A stretch of DNA of 64,000 nucleotides from Chelativorans alearensis (GCF_010993735.1 NZ_WQNI01000009.1:124001-188000); one strand, 5' to 3'; counted from the stretch's first letter, positions 39,222 through 48,154 are shown. The notes: generated from the sequence alone by a model not told the origin. Program-made: numbers and translations.

Positions 39222-40106
39222 ATGACGATCTTGCTGTCGCGCCGGCAGGCGCTCGCCGGCTCCCTGCTCGCGCTCCCGGCGCTGACTTCCCTTCAGGCCG
39301 CACGAGCGCAGGCTGGCGAGGACGCGGAGGCAAAGCTCGCCGCGCTCGAGCGCGCTCATGACGGCCGCCTCGGCGTCGCTATCCTCAACCTCGCCACCGG
39401 CGCGCGAGCGGGCCACCGGTCCGACGAGCGCTTCCTGATGTGCAGCACCTTCAAGGCCCTGGCGGCGGCGCTCGTGCTTGCCCGCGTCGACCGGGGAGAG
39501 GAGGCGCTCGACCGGCGCATCACCTTTTCCAAGGCGGATATCGCGGCCTGGTCGCCGGCGACGGAGACCCGCGTCGGCGGTAAGGGCATGACGGTGGCCG
39601 AGCTCTGCGAGGCGGCCGTTACCTTGAGCGACAACACAGCCGCCAATCTCCTGCTTAGAAGCTTCGGTGGGCCGCAGGCGCTGACAGCCTATGCCCGCTC
39701 CCTGGGCGACGAGGTCACGCGGCTCGACCGCTTCGAGCCCGCGCTGAACGAGCACGAGGGACCGGACGACATTCGCGACACGACGAGCCCGGCGGCGATG
39801 CTGGAAACCCTGCGGACGCTTCTCTTTGCAGACGTCCTGTCCAAACCCTCGCGATCCCGGCTGGCCGCCTGGCTGATTGCAAACAAGACGGGCGGCGCGC
39901 GCCTGCGGGCGGGCCTTCCGGAGAACTGGCTTGTCGGCGACAAGACCGGAACCAGCGGCAGCGGCGCCGTGAACGACATCGGCGTTGCCTGGCCGCCCGA
40001 CCGCGCCCCGATCGTCGTGACGGCCTATTGCGAGCTCCCGGCGATTTCCGGTGACGAGCGCAATGCGGTCATCGCGGAGATCGGCCGCATCGCCGCGCAG
40101 GTTTGA
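39222..40106 (+). CDS. Class A beta-lactamase, Tat-exported
   Basis: 294-residue serine beta-lactamase. Twin-arginine leader SRRQALAGSLLALPALTSL directs folded export. All class A motifs are present: STFK with Ser75/Lys78, SDN at 136-138, omega-loop Glu172 in FEPALN, and KTG at 241-243. Cys74 lies just before the active serine, as in some carbapenemases, but the partner cysteine after KTG is absent (TSGSG). The start at 39222 has AAGGA upstream; the frame extends to 39063 without support. Substrate range cannot be told from sequence. Confidence 0.93.
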   Translation: MTILLSRRQALAGSLLALPALTSLQAARAQAGEDAEAKLAALERAHDGRLGVAILNLATGARAGHRSDERFLMCSTFKALAAALVLARVDRGEEALDRRITFSKADIAAWSPATETRVGGKGMTVAELCEAAVTLSDNTAANLLLRSFGGPQALTAYARSLGDEVTRLDRFEPALNEHEGPDDIRDTTSPAAMLETLRTLLFADVLSKPSRSRLAAWLIANKTGGARLRAGLPENWLVGDKTGTSGSGAVNDIGVAWPPDRAPIVVTAYCELPAISGDERNAVIAEIGRIAAQV

Positions 40107-40148
40107 CGTAGGCCTGTTTACCTCTCACCCGGCTGGGACACGACAGAT

Positions 40149-41135
40149 TTAGAGCCGGTTGCGCTTGGCAAGGGTCTTCTCCCAGCCAAGCGCATGGGTG
40201 ACGATCTCCTCGAGATCGTCATGCGCCGGCTTCCACCCGAATTCGGCGAAGCAGCGCTCGGGGCTGGCGACGATGGCCACCGCGTCGCCCGGGCGCCGGC
40301 CGCTCTTCGTCACCGTGAAGTCGACACCCGACACGCGCTTGACCGCGTCGATCACCTCGAGGACCGAATAGCCCCGGCCGTAGCCGCAATTGGCGACAAG
40401 GCTGCCGCGCCCCCTGCGCAGCCGCTCGAGCGCCAGATAATGCGCGTTCACCAGGTCGGAAACGTGGATATAGTCGCGCACGCAGGTGCCGTCGCGCGTC
40501 GGATAGTCGTCGCCGAAAACCTCCATGTGCGGGCGCTTGCCGGTGGCCGTCTCGCAGGCGACCTTGATCAAGTGCGTGGCACCCTTGGTGGACTGGCCGG
40601 TGCGCTTCTTCGGGTCGGCGCCCGAAACGTTGAAATAGCGCAGCGCCGTATAGGCGAAATCGTGGGCGCTAGCGGTGTCACGCAGCATCAGTTCGGTCAT
40701 CAGCTTGGAGGTGCCGTAGGGCGATTCGGGCTCAAGCGGATTTTCCTCCGTCACCGGTATCTTGTTCGGACTGCCGTAGACGGCGGCGGTGGAGGAGAAG
40801 ATGAAGTGCTTCACGCCGCAGCGCACCGCGCTTTCGATCAGCGCGCGCGATTTCACGGTGTTGTTGAGATAGTAGCCGAGCGGATCGGAGACCGATTCGG
40901 GCACGATGATCGAGCCGGCGAAGTGGATAACGGCATCGACGCCGCGGCGCTTCATGGTCTGCTCCACCAGCTTCTGGTCGCCGATATCGCCGACGACCAG
41001 CTCGGCCGCCTCCGGTACCGCCCAGTCGAAGCCGGTGGAGAGCCGGTCGAGTACCACCACCTCTTCGCCGTGGTCGAGCAATTCCCAGACCATGTGGCTG
41101 CCGATGTAGCCGGCACCGCCCGTTACCAGAACCGT
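40149..41135 (-). CDS. galE: UDP-glucose 4-epimerase
   Basis: 328-residue short-chain dehydrogenase-fold enzyme interconverting UDP-glucose and UDP-galactose. Cofactor motif TGGAGYIGS at the N terminus, SSTAAVYG, catalytic YxxxK in PYGTSKLMTE, RYFNVSGAD and GTCVRDYIHVSDL. TTG 41135 is preferred: GGGGA precedes it and it puts the glycine-rich loop at the normal distance; the frame opens at 41186. It supplies UDP-galactose for polysaccharide and may handle galactose not taken by the De Ley-Doudoroff route. Confidence 0.92.
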   Translation of the reverse strand, partial: TVLVTGGAGYIGSHMVWELLDHGEEVVVLDRLSTGFDWAVPEAAELVVGDIGDQKLVEQTMKRRGVDAVIHFAGSIIVPESVSDPLGYYLNNTVKSRALIESAVRCGVKHFIFSSTAAVYGSPNKIPVTEENPLEPESPYGTSKLMTELMLRDTASAHDFAYTALRYFNVSGADPKKRTGQSTKGATHLIKVACETATGKRPHMEVFGDDYPTRDGTCVRDYIHVSDLVNAHYLALERLRRGRGSLVANCGYGRGYSVLEVIDAVKRVSGVDFTVTKSGRRPGDAVAIVASPERCFAEFGWKPAHDDLEEIVTHALGWEKTLAKRNRL

Positions 41136-41160
41136 CAAAGCGCCATCCCCTTTCCTAACG

Positions 41161-41194
41161 AAAGGGCCATGGGCGTGCGCGCCCATGGCCCTTT
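41161..41194 (-). terminator. Stem-loop between bioY and galE
   Basis: Perfect 15-base arms AAAGGGCCATGGGCG (41161-41175) and complement (41180-41194) with loop TGCG. It lies 22 bases after the bioY stop and about 26 bases before the galE start. No T-run, so it may separate expression of the two genes only partly. Confidence 0.6.
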
Positions 41195-41216
41195 GTCACA
41201 TCATCGATGAACGGGC

Positions 41217-41822
41217 TCAGGCCCGGCCAATGCCGAGGCCCTTCAAGGCTGCCCAGCCCGCCGGCACCAGGCAGGCCGCGAGACCTGCCTTCACCAGGTC
41301 GGGAAGGATGAAGGGGGCGACGCCGAACTGCCAGGCGCCCTCGGCGCCGATCAGCGTGGCAAGCCATGCATAGCCGAGGAACAGCAGCACCGCCTGCGCG
41401 ACGACCATCGTCGCGCCCAGCTTGAGGACGTTGCGGTCCCAGCCGCGGTCGGCGGCATAGCCGACGATCGCCGCCATGACGAGGAAGCCGACGAGATAGC
41501 CGCCCGTCGGGCCAACCATATAGGCAAGGCCGATGCCCTTTTCCGGCGTGCTCTGGAACACGGGGAAGCCCATGGCGCCCTCGGCAAGGTAGAGCAGCAG
41601 CGTGGCAACGCCGAGCCGCATGCCGAAGGAGGCGGCAATCAGCAGGATCGCCAGGTTCTGCAGCGACAGGTCCACCGGGCCAAGCACCACCTTCGTCTTG
41701 GCCGCGAGCGTCAGCACCAGCGTGCCGGCGACGGCGAGCAGGATCTGCGCCACCAGGCGCGCGGTGCCGGATGTCGGCAATGCGAGGGAGATGAGTGGTC
41801 GAGAAGCAATCGCCTGCGACAT
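41217..41822 (-). CDS. bioY: Biotin transporter BioY (ECF S-component)
   Basis: 201-residue membrane protein with about six segments. The BioY pattern is clear: AKTKVVLGPVDLSLQNLAILLIAASFG, GLAYMVGPTGGYLVGF and the C-terminal LPDLVKAGLAA. It binds biotin in the membrane; no BioM or BioN gene is adjacent, so it works alone or with shared energising subunits. AAGGAGGCCCC gives a strong ribosome site. Confidence 0.93.
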   Translation of the reverse strand: MSQAIASRPLISLALPTSGTARLVAQILLAVAGTLVLTLAAKTKVVLGPVDLSLQNLAILLIAASFGMRLGVATLLLYLAEGAMGFPVFQSTPEKGIGLAYMVGPTGGYLVGFLVMAAIVGYAADRGWDRNVLKLGATMVVAQAVLLFLGYAWLATLIGAEGAWQFGVAPFILPDLVKAGLAACLVPAGWAALKGLGIGRA

Positions 41823-41848
41823 GGGGCCTCCTTGAATGGGTTTTATAT

Positions 41849-41862
41849 GAACGCGCGCGTTC
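41849..41862. promoter_or_regulatory. 14-base palindrome in the bioY / MBL-fold hydrolase divergent gap
   Basis: GAACGCGCGCGTTC lies 27 bases upstream of bioY, flanked by AT-rich TTTTATAT and CTATAT. It may be an operator; it does not match the BioR box I know (TTAT-N2-ATAA). Confidence 0.35.
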
Positions 41863-41933
41863 CTCTATATTCGCTTCCATGGTAAGCGGCAACACGCTCA
41901 GCACCGCAACTTCGTCAACAGAAGCGATTGCAG

Positions 41934-42839
41934 ATGGCCGTGCAATTCGACACGCAATTCGAACCGCGTTACGGGGAGCCCGTCGAGGTGGCGCCCGGCG
42001 TACGCCGCCTGACGGCCGGGAACCCGAGCCCCTTCACCTTTCACGGCACCAACTCCTATCTCGTCGGCAAGGACACGCTCGCCGTCATCGATCCCGGCCC
42101 GGACGACGAGGCGCATCTTGCCGCCCTTCTCGAGGCCGTCGACGGGCGACCGGTGAGCCACATCTTCGTCAGCCATACGCACCGCGACCACTCGCCGCTC
42201 GCAAGGCGGCTTGCCGAGATCACGGGCGCGAAGATCGCCGCGGAAGGCCCGCACCGCGCGGCGCGGCCGCTGAGGATCGGTGAGATAAACCCGCTGGACG
42301 CCAGCGCGGACACGGACTTCCGCGCCGACATCCTCTTGCCGGACAATGCGCTCGTGGAGGGCGACGGCTGGGCGATCCGCGCCGTCCATACGCCCGGCCA
42401 CACCGCCAATCACTGCGTCTTCGCGCTTGAGGGCACCGGCATCGCCTTCTCGGCCGACCACGTGATGGCCTGGTCGACCACTATCGTCGCCCCGCCCGAT
42501 GGGGCGATGGCCGATTTCATGGCCTCGTTGGACAAGCTCCTGGAGCGCCGGGACCGGCTGTTTCTGCCCGGCCATGGCGGACCGGTGGTAAAGCCGCAGC
42601 ATTTTCTGCGCGGGCTGAAGACGCACCGCAAAATGCGCGAGCGGGCGATCCTGGAGCGGATTTCCTCCGGCGACCGGACGATCCCCGAGATCGTGCGCGC
42701 CATCTACCGCGACACCGACCCGCGCCTTCACGGCGCGGCGGCGCTCTCGGTCCTGGCGCATCTGGAGGATCTGGTTTCCCGCGGCCGCGCTTGCGCCGAG
42801 GGCGAACCGTCGGTCGATGCGATCTTCCGGCCGGCCTGA
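41934..42839 (+). CDS. MBL-fold metallo-hydrolase
   Basis: About 301 residues of the metallo-beta-lactamase fold. Zinc motifs HTHRDH (residues 80-85), HTPGHTANH, SADHVM and PGHGGP, then a C-terminal winged-helix-like tail (GDRTIPEIVRAIYRDTD) as in LACTB2-like hydrolases. The substrate is unknown; glyoxalase II-like thioesterase or nuclease activity are possibilities. Start ATG 41934 is preferred to the TTG two codons earlier. Divergent from bioY and abutting the DUF1499 gene tail to tail. Confidence 0.85.
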   Translation: MAVQFDTQFEPRYGEPVEVAPGVRRLTAGNPSPFTFHGTNSYLVGKDTLAVIDPGPDDEAHLAALLEAVDGRPVSHIFVSHTHRDHSPLARRLAEITGAKIAAEGPHRAARPLRIGEINPLDASADTDFRADILLPDNALVEGDGWAIRAVHTPGHTANHCVFALEGTGIAFSADHVMAWSTTIVAPPDGAMADFMASLDKLLERRDRLFLPGHGGPVVKPQHFLRGLKTHRKMRERAILERISSGDRTIPEIVRAIYRDTDPRLHGAAALSVLAHLEDLVSRGRACAEGEPSVDAIFRPA

Positions 42840-43631
42840 CTATTCTCCCCCCGACAAATCGCTGAGCGCTTCCATGCGCCTGTCGAGATCGTTCAGGAAG
42901 CGCGTTATCCGCTGGGCGTTGTCGCCCATGTCGTGGCGGCCGTAACGGGAGGCGGAGCGCATGTCGACATAGGTGGCGTTGCCCCGGTCCTCGATGCGGA
43001 TGGCGACGTCCGACAGGAAGCCGAGCAGGAAGGAGTGGGCGACCACCTCCACGGTGAGGCTGCTTGATCCCGCGGCGGGCGGCATGGGTTCGAGCGGCCG
43101 CCACCGGCGGGCGGCGATAAGCGCGCTCACCGCCTGCATCACGCTCTCCCTGGCATGCTCATAGCGCCGCCCGCTGAGTTGGGGATAGGCTTCCTGTTGC
43201 AGGAGCGCATCTTCCTCGCGCCCCGGCCGCAGGGCATTCATGGGCGGCGTGCGCAGCGCGGCGGCATTCAGGAACTGCGGTGGCCGTGAAATGTCCGTCG
43301 AGATGTCTACCAGCGGCGGATGGACGGCAAACCGGTAGGCCGAGACGGCATAGGGCAAAAGCACCAGCACCGAGAAAAACGCCCCGAGCCCCGCCGCCTT
43401 CAGGCCCGACAGCCCATGTTCCCACATCTGCACGAAACCGGCGACGGCGAAAAGCAGGCCGGAAAGCGCCAGAAATCCCGAGAGACCAAGGAGCCACAGA
43501 AACGGCACCGTCTCCAAGAGGCCGAAGCGGTGCGACAGGCCGGAGACGACGAAGAGCATCGCCGAAAAGGCGCCGAGCCGGCGCGACCACCGTGCAGCCG
43601 GCGAAAAACGCCGTTCCAATATTGCCGTCAT
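42840..43631 (-). CDS. DUF1499 domain membrane protein
   Basis: 263 residues. Three hydrophobic segments in the first 110 residues are followed by a soluble DUF1499 domain (about 130-255) ending in MRSASRYGRHDMGDNAQRITRFLNDLDRR, the domain's signature. Function unknown. Its stop lies immediately next to that of the MBL hydrolase. The gap upstream (43632-43865) contains only the EcfG-like promoter of the opposite gene. Confidence 0.8.
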   Translation of the reverse strand: MTAILERRFSPAARWSRRLGAFSAMLFVVSGLSHRFGLLETVPFLWLLGLSGFLALSGLLFAVAGFVQMWEHGLSGLKAAGLGAFFSVLVLLPYAVSAYRFAVHPPLVDISTDISRPPQFLNAAALRTPPMNALRPGREEDALLQQEAYPQLSGRRYEHARESVMQAVSALIAARRWRPLEPMPPAAGSSSLTVEVVAHSFLLGFLSDVAIRIEDRGNATYVDMRSASRYGRHDMGDNAQRITRFLNDLDRRMEALSDLSGGE

Positions 43632-43801
43632 CCGACACCCGTGCCCAGGTCTGCCCGCCTGTTGTCTTATCGGTTCGCCGGCGGGCGGTCAAAGCACTGG
43701 CAAGGGTCCGAAACCGCCGCGCTGCATGAATATGGAAGACCCTACCCGTCCACGGCGCGAGGTGGACCGAATCATTCACTGACTATAACTATCGCCGGCA
43801 G

Positions 43802-43827
43802 GGAACTTTTCCGGGTTCCCACGCGTT
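43802..43827 (+). promoter_or_regulatory. EcfG-type general-stress promoter
   Basis: GGAAC at 43802-43806 and CGTT at 43824-43827 with 17 bases between, matching the alphaproteobacterial EcfG consensus (GGAAC-N16/17-CGTT). It lies 39 bases upstream of the small gene at 43866, a normal distance for a promoter. Confidence 0.6.
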
Positions 43828-43865
43828 TGATTTCTTCTAGGGGTTGGGGGAAGTAATGGTAGGCA

Positions 43866-44270
43866 ATGGACAGGTCGGCTGGACGAGATTCCAACACTCC
43901 CGCACTCCCCCTTGAGATCGTAGAGTTGGAGTTGGCGCTCCGGCATCAGGATTTTCTGCAAACAGGGTTCGAAGGAGCCGTTCTGCTGGCGCTCAAGCGC
44001 ATCGGCGGAACGATGCTCTTCCGCATGCGCATGAACGGCATGGCCGGCTGCGACTGGATCGCCGCCGTGGCGCTCGAAGGCGGCGGCGAAGAGAGGATCG
44101 CGCTCGTCGCGCAGCCGGCCGAAGGCGGGCCGCTCAGGGTAGAGGACGCGGCGACGAGCGACCTGCCGGTGGCGCGCATCGCCGAAGCTTATGCGGAGAT
44201 CATGGGGCGGCTCGGCACGCCTGCGGCCGAGGACGACAAAACGCAACAGGACCCGAAAGCCGAAGCGTGA
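43866..44270 (+). CDS. Hypothetical protein, possibly stress-induced
   Basis: 134 residues, no signal peptide or membrane segment; a compact alpha/beta region (ELELALRHQDFLQTGFEGAVLLALKRIGG) is followed by an acidic, Ala/Glu-rich tail. I do not recognise the family. An EcfG-like promoter precedes it, which suggests expression under general stress. A short overlapping ATG at 43856 opens only a 19-codon frame and is not called. Converges on ppdK, seven bases away. Confidence 0.65.
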   Translation: MDRSAGRDSNTPALPLEIVELELALRHQDFLQTGFEGAVLLALKRIGGTMLFRMRMNGMAGCDWIAAVALEGGGEERIALVAQPAEGGPLRVEDAATSDLPVARIAEAYAEIMGRLGTPAAEDDKTQQDPKAEA

Positions 44271-44277
44271 ACCGGCC

Positions 44278-46938
44278 TTACCGGCGGCAGGCCGCCTGCG
44301 CCGCCGCCAGCCGCGCGATGGGCACGCGGAAGGGCGAGCAGGAGACGTAGTCGAGCCCCACTTCCTCGCAGAAGGAGATCGACGCCGGATCGCCGCCGTG
44401 CTCCCCGCAGATGCCGAGCTTCATGGCCGCGCGTTTTGCCCTGCCGTTCTCCGCCGCCAGCCGCACCAGCGCCCCCACCCCGTCGACGTCGATCGAGACG
44501 AAGGGGTCCTGCTCGATAATGCCCTTCTTGCGGTAGACCTCCAGGAAGCTCGCCGCGTCATCGCGCGAGATGCCGAAGGTGGTCTGCGTCAGGTCGTTGG
44601 TGCCGAAGGAGAAGAACTCCGCCTCGCCGGCGATCTCGCCGGCGTTCAACGCCGCGCGCGGCAGTTCGATCATGGTGCCGACGAGATAGTCGATCCTGAC
44701 GCCCGCCTCTTCGAGCACCGCCTTCGCCACGCCCTCGATCAGCCCCTTCACGAAGGAAAGCTCCGAGGCCATGCCGACGAGCGGCACCATGACCTCCGGC
44801 ACCACCGGCGCACCGGTGCTGCCCGCGGCCTCGATCGCCGCCTCGAAAACGGCCCGCGCCTGCATCTCGGCGATCTCGGGATAAGAGACGGCGAGCCGGC
44901 AGCCGCGATGGCCGAGCATGGGGTTGAACTCGTGCAGCGCCTCCGTGCGCTGGCGCAGCCGCTCCGGCTCGACGCCCATGGCGGCCGCCACCTCGGATAT
45001 CTCTTCCTCCGTCTTCGGCAGGAACTCGTGCAGCGGCGGGTCGAGCAGGCGGATGGTGACCGGCAGGCCGGCCATGATCTCGAACAATTCGACGAAATCC
45101 GCCCGCTGCATGGGAAGGAGCTTGGCAAGCGCCGCCCGGCGCTCCTCTTCCGTGTCGGACAGGATCATCTCGCGCATGGCAAGAATGCGCTCGTCGTCGA
45201 AGAACATATGCTCGGTGCGGCACAGCCCGATGCCTTCCGCCCCGAACGAGCGCGCCGTCCGTGCATCGGCCGGCGTTTCGGCGTTGGCGCGCACCTTCAT
45301 GCGGCGCGCGGCATCGGCCCATTCCATGATGGCGGAGAAATCGCCCGAAAGCGCCGGCTGCCGCATCGGCACGGCGCCGGCGAGCACCTGGCCGGTTGAA
45401 CCGTCGATGGTGACGACGTCGCCCCTGCGGAACGTGCGGCCGAGCGCGGTCATGGTGCCGGCGCGGTAGTCGACGCGCAGCGTGCCGGCGCCGGAAACGC
45501 AGGGCTTGCCCATGCCGCGGGCGACCACCGCCGCATGGCTCGTCATGCCGCCGCGCGTTGTCAGGATGCCCTCGGCCGCGTGCATGCCGTGGATATCCTC
45601 CGGGCTCGTCTCGACGCGCACGAGGATCACCTTCTCCCCGCGCCCCTTCATCTCCTCCGCCTCGTCCGGCGAAAAGACGATGCCGCCCGTCGCCGCCCCC
45701 GGCGAGGCGGGCAGGCCGGCGGCGATCATGTCGCGCGCCGCATCCGGGTCGATGGTCGGGTGCAGCAGTTGATCGAGCGAGGCGGGATCGATGCGGCAGA
45801 CGGCCTCCTCGCGCGAGATCAGCCCTTCATTGGCCATCTCGACGGCGATCTTGAGCGCCGCCTTGGTGGTGCGCTTGCCGGCGCGCGTCTGCAGCATCCA
45901 CAGTTTGCCGCGCTCGATGGTGAACTCCAGGTCCTGCATGTCGCGGTAATGCGCCTCGAGCTTCCCGGCGATCTCCACGAAGGCGGCGAAAGCCTGCGGC
46001 ATCACCTTTTCCAGCGACGGCTTGTCGGAGCCGGCCTCCAGCCTTGCGGCCTCCGTCAGGCTCTGCGGCGTCCTGATGCCGGCCACCACGTCCTCGCCCT
46101 GCGCGTTGACCAGGAACTCGCCGTAGAGCGCCTTCTCGCCGGTCGAGGGGTTGCGCGTGAAGGCGACGCCCGTCGCCGATGTCCCCCCCATATTGCCGAA
46201 CACCATGGCCTGCACATTGACCGCCGTGCCCCATTCCTCGGGAATGTCGTGCAGGCGGCGATAGGTGACGGCGCGCGGGTTCATCCAGCTTGAGAAAACC
46301 GCACCGATGGCGCCCCAGAGCTGCCTGCGCGGGTCCTGCGGGAACGGCTCGCCGAGTTCACTTTCCACCCGCCCCTTGTAAAGCGCGATGACATGCAGCC
46401 AGTCGGCGGCGGAAAACTCCGTGTCGACGTCGTAGCCGAGCCGCCCCTTCTCGTCGGCCAGGATCTCCTCGAACACCTCGTGATCGAGGCCCAGCACCAC
46501 GTTGGAATACATCTGGATGAAGCGGCGGTAGCTGTCGTAGGCAAAGCGCGCGTCGCCGGATGCGGCCGCCAGCGCCTCCACCGTCTTATCGTTGAGGCCG
46601 AGGTTGAGCACCGTATCCATCATGCCCGGCATGGAAGCCCGCGCCCCCGAGCGCACGGAAACGAGCAGCAACCGCTCGGGGTCGCCGAAACGCCGGCCGG
46701 CGATCCTGCCGACCTCCTCGAGCGCCTCCTCCACCTGGGCAACGAGCTCGGGGGGATAGGCGCGGCCGTTGGCATAATAGTGGGCGCACAGTTCGGTGGT
46801 GATGGTGAAGCCCGGCGGCACGGGCAGGCCGAGACTGCACATCTCGGCAAGGTTCGCCCCCTTGCCCCCCAATAGGTTCCTGTCGGATGCCCTGCCCTCG
46901 GCGCGACCGTCCCCGAAGCTGTAGACCCACTTGGTCAT
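44278..46938 (-). CDS. ppdK: Pyruvate, phosphate dikinase
   Basis: 886-residue enzyme interconverting pyruvate, ATP and phosphate with phosphoenolpyruvate, AMP and diphosphate. N-terminal ATP-grasp (LLGGKGANLAEM, SVRSGARASMPGMMDTVLNLG), phospho-His domain GGMTSHAAVVARGMGKPCV, and C-terminal PEP domain with GICGEHGGDP. The start at 46938 (MTKWVYSFGDG) has GGGGA upstream; the frame extends 16 codons further. It gives a gluconeogenic or anaplerotic link for carbon entering as pyruvate or 2-oxoglutarate from the sugar-acid pathways. Confidence 0.95.
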   Translation of the reverse strand: MTKWVYSFGDGRAEGRASDRNLLGGKGANLAEMCSLGLPVPPGFTITTELCAHYYANGRAYPPELVAQVEEALEEVGRIAGRRFGDPERLLLVSVRSGARASMPGMMDTVLNLGLNDKTVEALAAASGDARFAYDSYRRFIQMYSNVVLGLDHEVFEEILADEKGRLGYDVDTEFSAADWLHVIALYKGRVESELGEPFPQDPRRQLWGAIGAVFSSWMNPRAVTYRRLHDIPEEWGTAVNVQAMVFGNMGGTSATGVAFTRNPSTGEKALYGEFLVNAQGEDVVAGIRTPQSLTEAARLEAGSDKPSLEKVMPQAFAAFVEIAGKLEAHYRDMQDLEFTIERGKLWMLQTRAGKRTTKAALKIAVEMANEGLISREEAVCRIDPASLDQLLHPTIDPDAARDMIAAGLPASPGAATGGIVFSPDEAEEMKGRGEKVILVRVETSPEDIHGMHAAEGILTTRGGMTSHAAVVARGMGKPCVSGAGTLRVDYRAGTMTALGRTFRRGDVVTIDGSTGQVLAGAVPMRQPALSGDFSAIMEWADAARRMKVRANAETPADARTARSFGAEGIGLCRTEHMFFDDERILAMREMILSDTEEERRAALAKLLPMQRADFVELFEIMAGLPVTIRLLDPPLHEFLPKTEEEISEVAAAMGVEPERLRQRTEALHEFNPMLGHRGCRLAVSYPEIAEMQARAVFEAAIEAAGSTGAPVVPEVMVPLVGMASELSFVKGLIEGVAKAVLEEAGVRIDYLVGTMIELPRAALNAGEIAGEAEFFSFGTNDLTQTTFGISRDDAASFLEVYRKKGIIEQDPFVSIDVDGVGALVRLAAENGRAKRAAMKLGICGEHGGDPASISFCEEVGLDYVSCSPFRVPIARLAAAQAACRR

Positions 46939-47132
46939 GCTGTCCCCGCTTGAGAAATAGCAACGGCGCGTGCGGCGCCTCGACATGTGGAGCGATAAGG
47001 GGGGCTTGTGGCGAAGGCAAGATGCGGCCGCGCCTTCCTCCTCATCTCAATCGATTTGGGTGACAACATGCCGCTTGACGCGGTGCGCCCGATGCGGCAG
47101 ATTTGGAACATAGAGTGAACATGGAGGACGTC

Positions 47133-47480
47133 ATGCGCGAGACGGGAAAGCTCGACTACATCGAGATGCCGGCCACCGGCGGCGCGCTCGACAGTGTCAA
47201 GGCGTTTTACGCGAATGCCTTTTCCTGGACATTCACCGACTACGGCGCCAGCTATTCGGCCTTCAGCGAAGGGCTCGACGGCGGTTTTTACGGCAGCCCG
47301 CTGGAGGGCACCGAAAAGCCCCTGCCCGTTCTTTATTCGCACGAGCTGGAAGAGACGCTCAAGCGCGTGGAGGAAGCCGGCGGCCGCATCGTCAAGCCGA
47401 TCTTCCCGTTCCCGGGCGGGCGGCGGTTTCATTTCGCGGATCCGGCGGGGAATGAGCTGGCGGTGTGGAGCGAGGAATAG
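47133..47480 (+). CDS. VOC family (glyoxalase/bleomycin-resistance fold) protein
   Basis: 115 residues, one pair of beta-alpha-beta-beta-beta modules: KLDYIEMPATGGALDSVKAFY and PVLYSHELEETLKRVEEAGGRIVKPIF...FHFADPAGNELAVWSEE. It ends with the typical DPxGN-E-LxxW motif. Function unknown; homologues include glyoxalase I and dioxygenases. The start at 47133 is preferred to 47121 because GGAGG lies five bases before it. Confidence 0.82.
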   Translation: MRETGKLDYIEMPATGGALDSVKAFYANAFSWTFTDYGASYSAFSEGLDGGFYGSPLEGTEKPLPVLYSHELEETLKRVEEAGGRIVKPIFPFPGGRRFHFADPAGNELAVWSEE

Positions 47481-47504
47481 GGCGGGCGGTTGGTTGGCGG
47501 CATA

Positions 47505-47630
47505 CCCCCACCCTCAATCCCTCCCCTCAAGGGGGAGGGAGGCTTCTTTCGTGCCCGGCGCCAAGGTTGAAGCCAATCGCGCGACGCCGACGTCCCCCTC
47601 CCCCTTGAGGGGAGGGATTGAGGGTGGGGG
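47505..47630. repeat. Long inverted repeat, CCCTCAATCCCTCCCC family, copy B
   Basis: CCCCCACCCTCAATCCCTCC at 47505-47524 and near-perfect complement at 47611-47630, with inner arms CCTCAAGGGGGA. Located between the convergent VOC gene and the hypothetical gene at 47675. Confidence 0.85.
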
Positions 47631-47674
47631 TCGCTTATGCCAAGGCCGACAAAAAGCAACTGTAGAGCTAGGAC

Positions 47675-48085
47675 CTATCCACCCTCCGACACCGGAAGCT
47701 TACTCAGCACCCGGCGCAACCCTCCGGTGGCCAGGGCGACATCCGGCGCCTTTTGAAGAGCCGTCAGGTAGCGCAGGCGGAATTCGGCGCTCTCGCCTTC
47801 TTCCTCGCCCAGCATGCGGGCAACCTCGTCGCGGAAGGGCAGAAGATCATCGGCGGTCGAGAATTCTTCCTCTTGCAGCATCTCGTCCAGCCGCACGATG
47901 AGCTGTGACAGCCGGCTCGTCCAGGCAAAGCGCGGGTCGTCGATCAGGGCGAAAAGCAGCGTATAGGGGTTCTTCAGAGCTTCTTCGTCCCCAGCCTCGG
48001 CCAGGATGAGCGCCCTGTGCAGAGACTTCAGCGCCGAGGACAGCGCCCCGGCAAGGACGGCTACGGAGTCGGTCGGGTCTTTCAT
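47675..48085 (-). CDS. Hypothetical helical protein
   Basis: 136 residues, predicted mostly helical and acidic, no signal or membrane segment. Begins DPTDSVAVLAGALSSALKSLHRALILAEAGDEEA and contains PYTLLFALIDDPRFAWTSRLSQLIVRLDEML. I do not recognise a named family. CAGGAG precedes the ATG. It lies downstream of smc in the same direction with a 69-base gap, so it may be co-transcribed. Confidence 0.65.
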   Translation of the reverse strand: MKDPTDSVAVLAGALSSALKSLHRALILAEAGDEEALKNPYTLLFALIDDPRFAWTSRLSQLIVRLDEMLQEEEFSTADDLLPFRDEVARMLGEEEGESAEFRLRYLTALQKAPDVALATGGLRRVLSKLPVSEGG

Positions 48086-48154
48086 GTCGTTGCTCCTGTC
48101 TTTCCGGAGCCACTTCCTGCGAAAGGCTGCCGCCTCTCACACCTGCCTTGTCCC

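Noticed and set aside
43856-43914. Short leader peptide overlapping the start of the 43866 gene
   Set aside because: Only 19 codons, and its ribosome-site spacing is too short; it may be chance.
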